A stretch of 5,808 nt of DNA from Bacteroidota bacterium (lineage in GTDB: Bacteria > Bacteroidota > Bacteroidia > NS11-12g > UBA955), in contig CANHGC010000119.1 of assembly GCA_947460045.1 (NCBI GenBank), positions 1 through 5,808 on the forward strand. Reading direction: 5' to 3'. Each line of letters begins with the position of its first letter. The stretch's first letter is position 1. Of the stretch, positions 1 through 5,808 are shown piece after piece. The position numbers were made by a program, and so were the translations under genes. Under the pieces are notes generated by a model that was given only the letters and a program-made list of their open reading frames with translations, ran no database searches and was not told the DNA's origin.

Positions 1-687
1 ACCTATCGCATGGTAAAGCGCAAACGCAAGCCCAAAGCCACCATCGAAGAAACCCGACAATACTGGGGATACAACACCCAAATAATCAATGATTCGGAAA
101 TGAAAACCATGTCTACCGCCATGGGCAAACAATCCAACTACTTGCCCGAACTCAACAACGCCAAAAGCGTACATTTTGGAATTGAGCAACAGTGGGGATT
201 CAACCTCATCCGCGGAAAAGTGCGCGTATTTACCGGCATTCGGTACGACATTCACAACTACCGATTTCAAAATAATTACATCCGCCTCACCCAAGACCAG
301 CCCGAATTTACAGCTACGGAATTCGGCGGTGGGCCCATTAAGCCCAGTTCCGTGGAAAAATCCAAAGTGGTAGTAAACTACATCGGGGTACCTGTTTCCT
401 TGGGGTTCCAAGACAAACCTGGCGACAATTCAAAATTCAGCGCAAAAGTGGGCGTACACGCCGGATATAGGGTTAGAACCCATACCAAAATCAAGCAATC
501 GGGTGGTAACGTTGAAAAACAATTCGACGATTTCAACATGAACGATTTTTACCTATCGCCCTTTGTGAACGTAAACTACGGCGATATGGGCCTATACATG
601 CGCTACCCATTAACCAATTTGTTCAAGAACGGACAGGGAGCCAGCACACAATCGGTTCAATTTGGCATCACCCTAAAAATGAGTTGA
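1..687 (+). CDS. Outer-membrane beta-barrel protein, C-terminal part (5' end outside window)
   Basis: The reading frame is open from base 1 (T-Y-R before the first ATG at 10), so the ATG at 10 is probably internal and the true start lies upstream; 228 residues are visible. No signal peptide is seen, as expected for a missing N-terminus. The first ~25 visible residues are very basic (KRKRKPK) and look like a linker. From about residue 50 the protein alternates short amphipathic strands rich in Gly and aromatics with polar loops: SVHFGIEQQWGFNL, VFTGIRYDIHNYRF, YIGVPVSLGF, KVGVHAGYRV, FYLSPFVNVNYG, SVQFGITLKM. This pattern, with the conserved-looking NYRF segment, fits the OMP_b-brl_2 type of Bacteroidota barrel with an N-terminal extension, inferred to sit in the outer membrane. 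The ligand or role cannot be told. A terminator follows 83 bases after the stop, so it ends its transcription unit. Confidence 0.75.
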   Translation, partial: TYRMVKRKRKPKATIEETRQYWGYNTQIINDSEMKTMSTAMGKQSNYLPELNNAKSVHFGIEQQWGFNLIRGKVRVFTGIRYDIHNYRFQNNYIRLTQDQPEFTATEFGGGPIKPSSVEKSKVVVNYIGVPVSLGFQDKPGDNSKFSAKVGVHAGYRVRTHTKIKQSGGNVEKQFDDFNMNDFYLSPFVNVNYGDMGLYMRYPLTNLFKNGQGASTQSVQFGITLKMS

Positions 688-769
688 TCATATAAACATC
701 CTGCAGCAATTGTATCTGCCGGATCATAAACACATTCCACATAGGCTATTTATGTTGGTTTAACCGATT

Positions 770-797
770 AAGGCCCCGTCTACGACGGGGCTTTTTT
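770..797 (+). terminator. Intrinsic terminator after the beta-barrel gene
   Basis: A perfect 8-bp stem, GCCCCGTC (773-780) pairing with GACGGGGC (784-791), closes a 3-base loop and is followed directly by six T residues (792-797). Bases 770-772 can extend the stem into the T run (A-T, A-T, G-T pairs). The T tract lies only on the plus-strand side, so it works for transcription coming from the beta-barrel gene and separates it from menB. Confidence 0.9.
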
Positions 798-826
798 CGT
801 TCTCAGCCCTACTTTTCGTATCTTTG
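796..826 (+). promoter_or_regulatory. Putative Bacteroidota-type promoter of menB
   Basis: TATCTTTG at 819-826 matches the Bacteroidota primary-sigma -7 consensus TAnnTTTG exactly. A weak -33 candidate, TTCG at 796-799, lies 19 bases upstream, within the usual spacing, and overlaps the end of the preceding T tract. Transcription would start near 833, leaving a leader of only about 10 bases before the menB ATG. No purine-rich Shine-Dalgarno sequence is seen, as is common in this phylum. The -7 box is well supported and the -33 box is weak. Confidence 0.6.
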
Positions 827-843
827 CACCCAGAAAAATTACC

Positions 844-1665
844 ATGAACAACCGTCAGTGGACCCCCATCAAAACCTATTCAGACATTTTGTTTGAACTT
901 CATGGCAACATCGCCAAAGTCAGCATCAACAGACCCGAAGTATACAACGCCTTCCGCCCGCAAACCATCATGGACATGCTCGATGCGTTTGACATTTGCA
1001 GAGAACGCGCCGATATTGGCGTAGTGATTCTTACCGGTGTGGGCGACAAAGCCTTTTGCTCTGGCGGTGACCAAAATGTAAAAGGAGTGGGTGGATACGT
1101 AGACGACAATGGCGTACCTCGCCTAAATGTCTTGGATCTGCACAAAAAAATCCGTTCTCTACCAAAACCCGTTGTTGCTATGGTGAATGGTTATGCCATC
1201 GGCGGCGGACACGTGCTACACGTGGTTTGCGACCTAACCATCGCCGCGGAACATGCCAAATTTGGACAAACCGGCCCCAAAGTGGGTAGCTTCGATGGTG
1301 GATTCGGCAGCAGCTATTTGGCCCGCCACGTAGGTCAGAAAAAAGCACGCGAAATCTGGTTCCTTTGCCGCCAATACACCGCAGAAGAATCGGAAAGAAT
1401 GGGCATGGTGAATAAAGTGGTGCCACTCGAAATGCTAGAAGACGAAACCGTTGATTGGTGTAACACCATGTTGGAACGCTCACCCATGGCACTGCGAATG
1501 CTCAAACGCGCCTTCAATGCAGAACTCGATGGTCAGCACGGATTAATGGAACTCGCTGGCGACGCTACACTGCTTTACTACCTCACCGAAGAGGCCCAAG
1601 AAGGCAAACACGCCTTCCTCGAAAAACGCAAACCAGATTTCCAACAGTTCCCCAAATTCCCTTAA
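844..1665 (+). CDS. menB: 1,4-dihydroxy-2-naphthoyl-CoA synthase (MenB), bicarbonate-dependent type
   Basis: This crotonase-fold enzyme performs the intramolecular Claisen (Dieckmann-type) ring closure of o-succinylbenzoyl-CoA to 1,4-dihydroxy-2-naphthoyl-CoA in cytosolic menaquinone synthesis. The 273 residues are near the normal length (E. coli about 285), with a slightly shorter N-terminus. Visible landmarks are [11 protein letters not shown] (29-39), the CoA/oxyanion motif CSGGDQ (72-77), GGYVDDNG with Tyr85 (83-90), [11 protein letters not shown] (116-126), [13 protein letters not shown] (141-153) and a C-terminal LLYYLTEE (243-250). By alignment with the E. coli enzyme, Tyr85, Ser149, Asp151 and Tyr246 fill its catalytic positions Tyr97, Ser161, Asp163 and Tyr258. 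Gly144 in QTGP marks the bicarbonate-requiring class; the other class has Asp there. The start at 844 fits the promoter position. No other men gene is in the window; icd follows 52 bases on. Confidence 0.97.
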   Translation: MNNRQWTPIKTYSDILFELHGNIAKVSINRPEVYNAFRPQTIMDMLDAFDICRERADIGVVILTGVGDKAFCSGGDQNVKGVGGYVDDNGVPRLNVLDLHKKIRSLPKPVVAMVNGYAIGGGHVLHVVCDLTIAAEHAKFGQTGPKVGSFDGGFGSSYLARHVGQKKAREIWFLCRQYTAEESERMGMVNKVVPLEMLEDETVDWCNTMLERSPMALRMLKRAFNAELDGQHGLMELAGDATLLYYLTEEAQEGKHAFLEKRKPDFQQFPKFP

Positions 1666-1681
1666 TACCATAGAAAAATCG

Positions 1682-1689
1682 TACCTTCG
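1682..1689 (+). promoter_or_regulatory. Putative -7 box of the icd promoter
   Basis: TACCTTCG matches the Bacteroidota -7 consensus TAnnTTTG at all but one fixed position. It lies in the 52-base gap between menB and icd and would give a start near 1696 and an A-rich leader of about 22 bases without a Shine-Dalgarno sequence. No convincing -33 TTG is present at the usual distance. There is no terminator between the genes, so icd may also receive read-through from menB. Confidence 0.45.
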
Positions 1690-1717
1690 CAATACCAAAA
1701 AACCAACCCATATTTAG

Positions 1718-2938
1718 ATGAAAATTAAAGTAGCCAACCCCGTAGTAGAACTAGATGGCGATGAAATGACCCGTATCATCTGGCATTTTATCAAAGATAA
1801 ATTGATCCTTCCTTACATCGATGTAGATATCAAATACTTCGATTTGGGCATGGAACACCGCGACGCCACCAACGATCAAGTTACCATCGATGCAGCAGAA
1901 GCCATCAAACAATACAACGTAGGTATCAAATGCGCTACCATCACTCCAGACGAAGCCCGTGTGGAAGAATTTGGTTTGAAGCAAATGTGGAAGAGCCCCA
2001 ACGGAACCATCCGTAACATCCTCGATGGAACCGTTTTCCGCGAACCCATCGTTTGTAAAAACGTACCGCGTCTAGTTCCAAACTGGACCGCCCCCATCTG
2101 TATCGGCCGTCATGCATTTGGCGACCAATACCGCGCCACCGATTTCGTAACCAAAGGCAATGGCAAATTGACCATTAAATTCGAAGGCGAAGACGGACAA
2201 GTCATTCAACACGAAGTATACAATTTCAAAGGCGATGGTGTGGCTTTGGCCATGTACAATACCGACGAAAGCATCAAAGGTTTTGCCCGCGCTTGTTTCA
2301 ATCAAGCCATCGCGAAAGGCTGGCCTTTGTATTTGAGCACTAAAAACACCATCCTTAAGAAGTACGACGGCCGTTTCAAAGACATCTTCGAAGACATCTA
2401 CCAAGCAGAATTTAAAGCGACGATGGATGCAGCGGGTATCACTTATGAGCACCGTTTGATCGACGATATGGTTGCTTCTGCATTGAAGTGGAACGGAAAC
2501 TTCGTTTGGGCTTGTAAAAACTACGATGGCGACGTTCAGTCCGATACTGTAGCACAAGGCTTTGGATCTTTGGGATTGATGACCAGTGTATTGGTTACTC
2601 CAGATGGAAAAACCATGGAAGCAGAAGCCGCTCACGGAACCGTTACCCGTCACTACCGCCAACACCAAAAAGGCCAAAAAACTTCTACCAACCCCATCGC
2701 GAGCATTTTCGCTTGGACCCGCGGTTTGGAGCACAGAGGTCGTCTCGATGGCAACGAAGCCCTCATCAATTTCTGTCAAACCCTCGAACAAGTTTGTGTT
2801 GATGTGGTTGAAAGTGGCAAAATGACCAAAGATTTGGCAGTTTGTATCTATGGCAACAAAGTGTCTGAAGACCAGTACTTGTACACTGAGGATTTCTTGG
2901 AAGCCTTGAACAGCGAATTGAAAGCCCGTTTGGCGTAA
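1718..2938 (+). CDS. icd: NADP-dependent isocitrate dehydrogenase, homodimeric eukaryotic-like type
   Basis: Cytosolic enzyme that oxidises and decarboxylates isocitrate to 2-oxoglutarate with NADP+ (EC 1.1.1.42), feeding the TCA cycle, glutamate synthesis and NADPH supply. At 406 residues it matches the size of the human IDH1/IDH2 class and aligns with it almost without gaps. Substrate residues are visible: SPNGTIRN (93-100) with Ser93, Asn95 and Arg99; Arg108; and Arg131 in [11 protein letters not shown] (129-139), the counterpart of human IDH1 Arg132. Tyr138 and Lys209 are the catalytic acid/base pair. Asp249, Asp272 and Asp276 supply metal ligands (RLIDDMVA and the 266-287 signature). HGTVTRHYR (306-314) has Arg311 and His312, which in this family contact the NADP 2'-phosphate, so NADP rather than NAD is expected. 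The start at 1718 gives the normal family N-terminus. A strong terminator follows. Confidence 0.97.
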   Translation: MKIKVANPVVELDGDEMTRIIWHFIKDKLILPYIDVDIKYFDLGMEHRDATNDQVTIDAAEAIKQYNVGIKCATITPDEARVEEFGLKQMWKSPNGTIRNILDGTVFREPIVCKNVPRLVPNWTAPICIGRHAFGDQYRATDFVTKGNGKLTIKFEGEDGQVIQHEVYNFKGDGVALAMYNTDESIKGFARACFNQAIAKGWPLYLSTKNTILKKYDGRFKDIFEDIYQAEFKATMDAAGITYEHRLIDDMVASALKWNGNFVWACKNYDGDVQSDTVAQGFGSLGLMTSVLVTPDGKTMEAEAAHGTVTRHYRQHQKGQKTSTNPIASIFAWTRGLEHRGRLDGNEALINFCQTLEQVCVDVVESGKMTKDLAVCIYGNKVSEDQYLYTEDFLEALNSELKARLA

Positions 2939-3005
2939 TCCAACGGAGCAAATGGAGAAACAGTCTCGGCAGGGCCGGGGCTGTCAACCAGATTACCAGT
3001 ATATA

Positions 3006-3017
3006 GGAGCTAGCTCC
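3006..3017. repeat. 12-bp perfect palindrome before the icd terminator
   Basis: GGAGCTAGCTCC is a perfect inverted repeat five bases upstream of the terminator stem. It could be a small operator-like site, an extra hairpin in the 3' end of the icd transcript, or chance. It is not long enough to assign a role. Confidence 0.3.
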
Positions 3018-3021
3018 AACA

Positions 3022-3060
3022 GAAGGGCCTCGTTTGAAACGAGGCCCTTCTTGTTTGTTT
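3022..3060 (+). terminator. Strong intrinsic terminator of icd
   Basis: An inverted repeat of 14 bp per arm (3022-3035 and 3037-3050, GAAGGGCCTCGTTT and its complement) is separated by one base; a real hairpin would leave a loop of three or more bases from T-G-A. It is followed by TTGTTTGTTT (3051-3060). It lies 83 bases after the icd stop. On the minus strand the stem is followed by TGTTGGAGC, which is not a T tract, so it is a good terminator for icd but only a weak one for the converging minus-strand genes. Confidence 0.9.
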
Positions 3061-3137
3061 ACATCCAATTAAAAATCAATATATCACATCATGCCGCAAT
3101 GGCTCGCAACGCTTCAACCAATGAAGCAAAATGCGCA

Positions 3138-4028
3138 TCAAAACAAATACCCTACCCCCAATTTAAATTGCAACCACTGCGATTTGTGAAACTCACGCAA
3201 CATCACCCGCCGCATCACATCCGCTTGATTCACACCATGGAATTGGCCTGAATAACCATCCAACGTATACACACTAAATCCACCCGAATTCAACAGCGTT
3301 AACCCTGATGTCATCTCAAAAACCACGCCCACCTGATCCAAAACAATGTTCCTGAAACCAAAACCATACGACATCGACACCAAGCTCCCGCTCACCCCAA
3401 ACGATGAAACAGAAGCTAATCGTTGGCCACTGTAATTATCATACCACGTTAGGGTATTGCTGCTAGATTTCGCCAATCCGTAATGCATATTCGCCACCAA
3501 GTACCCGCCAAATGGCGCCGTTGAACCCGCACTTTGAAGGTAGTTTTTTACCCCAACCGTAAATTCTTGGTAGCCAATATCCATCGTGCCATAAGGCTTG
3601 TAATTATAATCATTGCCCCACCCAGTACTTTCCACTAGCACATAAGTTCCGTAGTCATAAAAATCGGCATCATCCATCGTTCGCTGAATGCCCTTATAAC
3701 CAAACTGCCACGACAAACTGGGCTTCCGTGCGATTTCATAATTAATGAAAACATTGGTTTGATATTTCATTGGCGTTCTAAACAACCCAGTAAAATTGGT
3801 CACCCCCATCACCGTCACGGCGCGAGTTAAGCCCATATACCCAGGATTGTTCAACAACATCACTTCGGCCTTCCCCTCCCCGCTCAATGAATCAATCGAG
3901 CCGTCAATTGCCCTATCAATTGGACTAACTATCGACCCATCAATCGAACCATAAACATCTCCCGTCAACCCCCAAAAACAAGCGCCCAAAACCAGACACT
4001 TCATCAAATTCCTTCTCAATTTTTTCAT
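3138..4028 (-). CDS. Secreted beta-barrel-like outer-membrane protein of unrecognised family
   Basis: I do not recognise a named family. The frame extends to an ATG at 4085, but the ATG at 4028 is preferred. It begins a normal signal peptide (MKKLRRNLMK, then CLVLGACFWGLTG, possible cleavage after VYG at residue 27) and starts one base after the upstream stop codon. This gives 296 residues. Residues 28-47 are a degenerate xIDx tetrapeptide repeat. The rest alternates Gly/aromatic strands with polar turns (NVFINYEI, SWQFGYKGIQ, FTVGVKNYL, GGYLVANMHYGL, SMSYGFGFRNI) and ends in LQFKLGVGYLF with a terminal Phe, as in outer-membrane barrels. NNPGYMG near residue 60 loosely recalls the NPAYAG segment of PorP/SprF proteins, but the rest does not convince me. 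LGAC (14-17) resembles a lipobox, with a short hydrophobic stretch before it. It is the downstream partner of the M48 peptidase gene, probably translationally coupled. Confidence 0.72.
   Translation of the reverse strand: MKKLRRNLMKCLVLGACFWGLTGDVYGSIDGSIVSPIDRAIDGSIDSLSGEGKAEVMLLNNPGYMGLTRAVTVMGVTNFTGLFRTPMKYQTNVFINYEIARKPSLSWQFGYKGIQRTMDDADFYDYGTYVLVESTGWGNDYNYKPYGTMDIGYQEFTVGVKNYLQSAGSTAPFGGYLVANMHYGLAKSSSNTLTWYDNYSGQRLASVSSFGVSGSLVSMSYGFGFRNIVLDQVGVVFEMTSGLTLLNSGGFSVYTLDGYSGQFHGVNQADVMRRVMLREFHKSQWLQFKLGVGYLF
3888..3947 (-). repeat. Degenerate 12-bp tandem repeat encoding xIDx tetrapeptides
   Basis: Five consecutive 12-base units encode SIDG, SIVS, PIDR, AIDG and SIDS. At the DNA level the units share a core close to TCAATCG or TCAATTG on the plus strand. 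They fall exactly between the predicted signal-peptide cleavage site and the first barrel strands. The units have diverged but keep the frame, which suggests old slippage or duplication kept as a flexible acidic linker. Confidence 0.7.
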
Positions 4029-4029
4029 A

Positions 4030-5808
4030 TTATTTACCCCCATGAACGATGTAATACAAATGATTAAAAACCCTACTACACACAAAATCTGTTGTCCACT
4101 TGTGAGTCAAATCCGCCTCTTTCACCTGCACGATACTCCCCGTTTTCACGTCATACACCAACAAAAATTCATCCCAGTCTTTTTCTACACCCAATTGATA
4201 ATGTAAAAAATATGGGAAAGTGGGCAACAGCAAAATCGACAAAGCCATCGCACCAGGTTCAAACTTCCGACGCAGCATAGACGATTCGTAGCCAACCCAA
4301 GCCAAGTGACGATGATCTTCACCACCCATGGCCTCAGCAATGAATTGAGAACCAAACAAAATCATGGCCTGGGTATCATTGTTCATGCGCTCCATCATCC
4401 AATCATTCACCTGCACAAACCGATTCAATTTTTCAGTGGTTAATCCCGCAACACCAGTACTACCAGGCAATACTTGAATTTCCACATTCATTCTATCACC
4501 CGCATTTTGCCAGTTACTCACAACCTCCTTTCGCTTGTCAAATTCTCGAAATGGATTTCTAGACGATATTTCATTGTTGCCCGACACCACCTCCACATGA
4601 GGTTCAAACAGCACCAAATGTTTCAAATCTTTCACGCCCGCAAAGCGCTTTCTTTTTGTTTTCGCAACTTTATCAATGCCCGCCTTGGTAATAACCAAAT
4701 CATCACTCCATTTCATCTGGTCGATGAAGTCTTGCAACTTGGCTTTATCTGGTGACTGATAATAAACGGCCATGTAATAATCACCGCTCACTACGTTCGC
4801 GGCCCTGCTCCGCGCCACGCGCGACCGCGGATTCTTCAGCTTCCCCTCATTCGGCTCAGCCACCCCCTGCGCACTGTCGGCCTTGGCAAACTCTGCCGCG
4901 GGCAAATAATCCAAAAAATCCTGCAACCGAAAATTCCCATCGCGCTGAACCATCACAAAATAAGCCTTACACACCTTGCCAAAAAAATCATCTTGCGATG
5001 TTCCACGCTTCCACATCTCCCACATGCGCTTCATCCCAAATGCACTCAAACCCTTCACATCTAACTCACGCAACCCACCAATGAAAGGACGCCATTCACC
5101 CCTGCTACTCGCCATGTCACAACCGTATCGATTCAAATCATGTTCCTCTACCCGGTGCATCAACAAACCATACAAACCCATCGCCTCTAACTGATCAAAA
5201 AACACACTCTCACCATACAACTCCCGCATCACATGTGTCAAATACATCAACTGTCCATAATCCGCACGCTGCATATAAACCAACAACAACTCATGCCTGG
5301 CCAATTTCTGCATCAACGCAAAGTGCGCCTCCCCCACCAAAAAAAACGACCGTTTCCCCTTCTCCACGCCCTCAATCATATCGCGCAAACGCACCACCCT
5401 TCGATCCAAACTCGGATGCGTAGAATTGTCATCATCGCCCAAACCTTCCAAATACTTACCATCCTCAATCTCTGCCGATGTCACCCCCAAATTCACCGCA
5501 TCTTTCAACGTCTTCGGAAAAACATACTCCCCAAATTCAAACGAATCCAACGCAAACTTGGCCTCCATAAAAGGATAGTCGCCGTACTTCAACATATCAA
5601 ACACAAACACCCCCTCCAGCAAATCATAGCCCGATTTCACCATCATCTCAAACCCCTTTTCATCTGCCTCCATCTCGTTCTCCTTCGAAAATTGATAAAC
5701 ATCCTTCAACTCTGAGTCACCAGCCACCCCACGCACACGCGCTCTCCTAGTTTTGCGATGCTTGAATTGCTTCAATGAATGTCGTTGTATAAAATGCTGA
5801 ATCTCATG
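4030..5808 (-). CDS. M48-family zinc metallopeptidase with long C-terminal extension (5' end outside window)
   Basis: The frame is open to the right edge, so the start lies beyond it; a TTG at 5775 is an internal Leu codon, not the start. Of 592 visible residues, the first are HEIQHFIQRHSL: a complete HEXXH zinc/catalytic motif in M48 style. The third zinc ligand is visible Glu45 (codon 5674-5676) in FSKENEMEADEKG, the family's ExEAD-type motif, followed by SGYD and later STHPSLDRR (129-137), the usual M48 HP...R signature. The HEXXH-to-Glu spacing is only about 40 residues and very basic (KHRKTRRARVRG). Beyond residue ~160, some 430 residues are unrecognised: a helical, Met/Leu/aromatic-rich part, an Arg/Ala-rich linker (~326-338), then a mixed alpha/beta part with a hydrophobic segment (ALSILLLPTFPYFLHY, ~522-537). 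Processing of envelope or misfolded proteins is inferred from the family; the substrate is unknown. It overlaps nothing and ends one base before the barrel gene. Confidence 0.88.
   Translation of the reverse strand, partial: HEIQHFIQRHSLKQFKHRKTRRARVRGVAGDSELKDVYQFSKENEMEADEKGFEMMVKSGYDLLEGVFVFDMLKYGDYPFMEAKFALDSFEFGEYVFPKTLKDAVNLGVTSAEIEDGKYLEGLGDDDNSTHPSLDRRVVRLRDMIEGVEKGKRSFFLVGEAHFALMQKLARHELLLVYMQRADYGQLMYLTHVMRELYGESVFFDQLEAMGLYGLLMHRVEEHDLNRYGCDMASSRGEWRPFIGGLRELDVKGLSAFGMKRMWEMWKRGTSQDDFFGKVCKAYFVMVQRDGNFRLQDFLDYLPAAEFAKADSAQGVAEPNEGKLKNPRSRVARSRAANVVSGDYYMAVYYQSPDKAKLQDFIDQMKWSDDLVITKAGIDKVAKTKRKRFAGVKDLKHLVLFEPHVEVVSGNNEISSRNPFREFDKRKEVVSNWQNAGDRMNVEIQVLPGSTGVAGLTTEKLNRFVQVNDWMMERMNNDTQAMILFGSQFIAEAMGGEDHRHLAWVGYESSMLRRKFEPGAMALSILLLPTFPYFLHYQLGVEKDWDEFLLVYDVKTGSIVQVKEADLTHKWTTDFVCSRVFNHLYYIVHGGK
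4036..4041 (-). promoter_or_regulatory. Possible ribosome binding site deciding the start at 4028
   Basis: On the minus strand GGGGGT lies 7 bases before the ATG at 4028, inside the last codons of the M48 gene. It resembles a Shine-Dalgarno core (GGAGG) in spacing and purine content. With the one-base gap between stop and start it supports 4028 over 4085 as the start and suggests coupled translation. The match is imperfect, and the bases also encode Gly-Gly. Confidence 0.4.

Noticed and set aside
688..760. Imperfect repeat of GATCAT-type segments after the beta-barrel gene
   Set aside because: The two copies (near 686 and 722) share only about six exact bases plus a loosely similar tail, which is within chance for AT-rich spacer.
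1178..1492. 104-residue minus-strand frame inside menB
   Set aside because: It is a shadow of the well-supported menB coding frame; the product is low-complexity and unrecognisable.
2072..2791. 239-residue open frame on the minus strand
   Set aside because: It lies wholly inside icd, whose protein is conserved end to end. The antisense product has no recognisable domain; long antisense frames are common opposite genes with biased codon use.
3111..3127. Hairpin GCTTCA/TGAAGC as terminator of the minus-strand operon
   Set aside because: The stem is only 6 bp and AT-mixed, and on the minus strand it is followed by GTTGCGAGCC rather than a T run.
2952..3251. 99-residue open frame on the plus strand between icd and the barrel gene
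   Set aside because: It runs straight through the icd terminator hairpin and into the 3' end of the minus-strand gene. No promoter or family resemblance is visible.
3978..3989. Lipobox-like LGAC in the barrel protein, suggesting a lipoprotein
   Set aside because: Only about six hydrophobic residues precede the Cys, and hydrophobicity continues past it (FWGLTG), which fits an ordinary signal peptide cleaved after residue 27 better. Not excluded.
5233..5715. 160-residue open frame on the plus strand
   Set aside because: It is antisense to the M48 peptidase gene, including its zinc-ligand region. The product is His/Gln/Ile-rich without domain character, a mirror of Leu/Glu/Asp codons on the other strand.

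Overview
The window looks like chromosomal DNA from a member of the Bacteroidota. Three things point there. Both central metabolic genes follow boxes close to the Bacteroidota -7 consensus (TAnnTTTG) and lack a clear Shine-Dalgarno sequence. The menaquinone gene menB is present. Two different proteins have the aromatic/glycine alternation of outer-membrane beta-barrels typical of this phylum. I cannot place it more finely. Nothing suggests a mobile element, CRISPR array or RNA gene.

Layout, left to right. (1) 1-687 (+): the C-terminal part of an outer-membrane beta-barrel protein, its start lying outside the window, followed by a strong intrinsic terminator (770-797). (2) 844-1665 (+): menB, 1,4-dihydroxy-2-naphthoyl-CoA synthase, with its own putative promoter. 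(3) 1718-2938 (+): an NADP-dependent isocitrate dehydrogenase of the homodimeric eukaryotic-like type, with a putative promoter in the short gap after menB and a long perfect-stem terminator (3022-3060). (4) On the minus strand, converging on icd, a tightly coupled gene pair. The upstream gene (4030 to beyond 5808) is an M48-family zinc metallopeptidase whose HEXXH motif is encoded by the last 15 bases of the window. One base after its stop codon begins a secreted beta-barrel-like protein (3138-4028), which carries an odd xIDx tetrapeptide repeat just after its signal peptide.

The left and centre hold housekeeping functions (respiratory quinone synthesis, TCA cycle/NADPH supply). The minus-strand pair is the least understood part: an envelope-type protease with roughly 430 residues of unrecognised C-terminal sequence, translationally coupled to a probable outer-membrane protein. 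That pair is the best candidate for something undescribed. The sequence alone does not show what it does.
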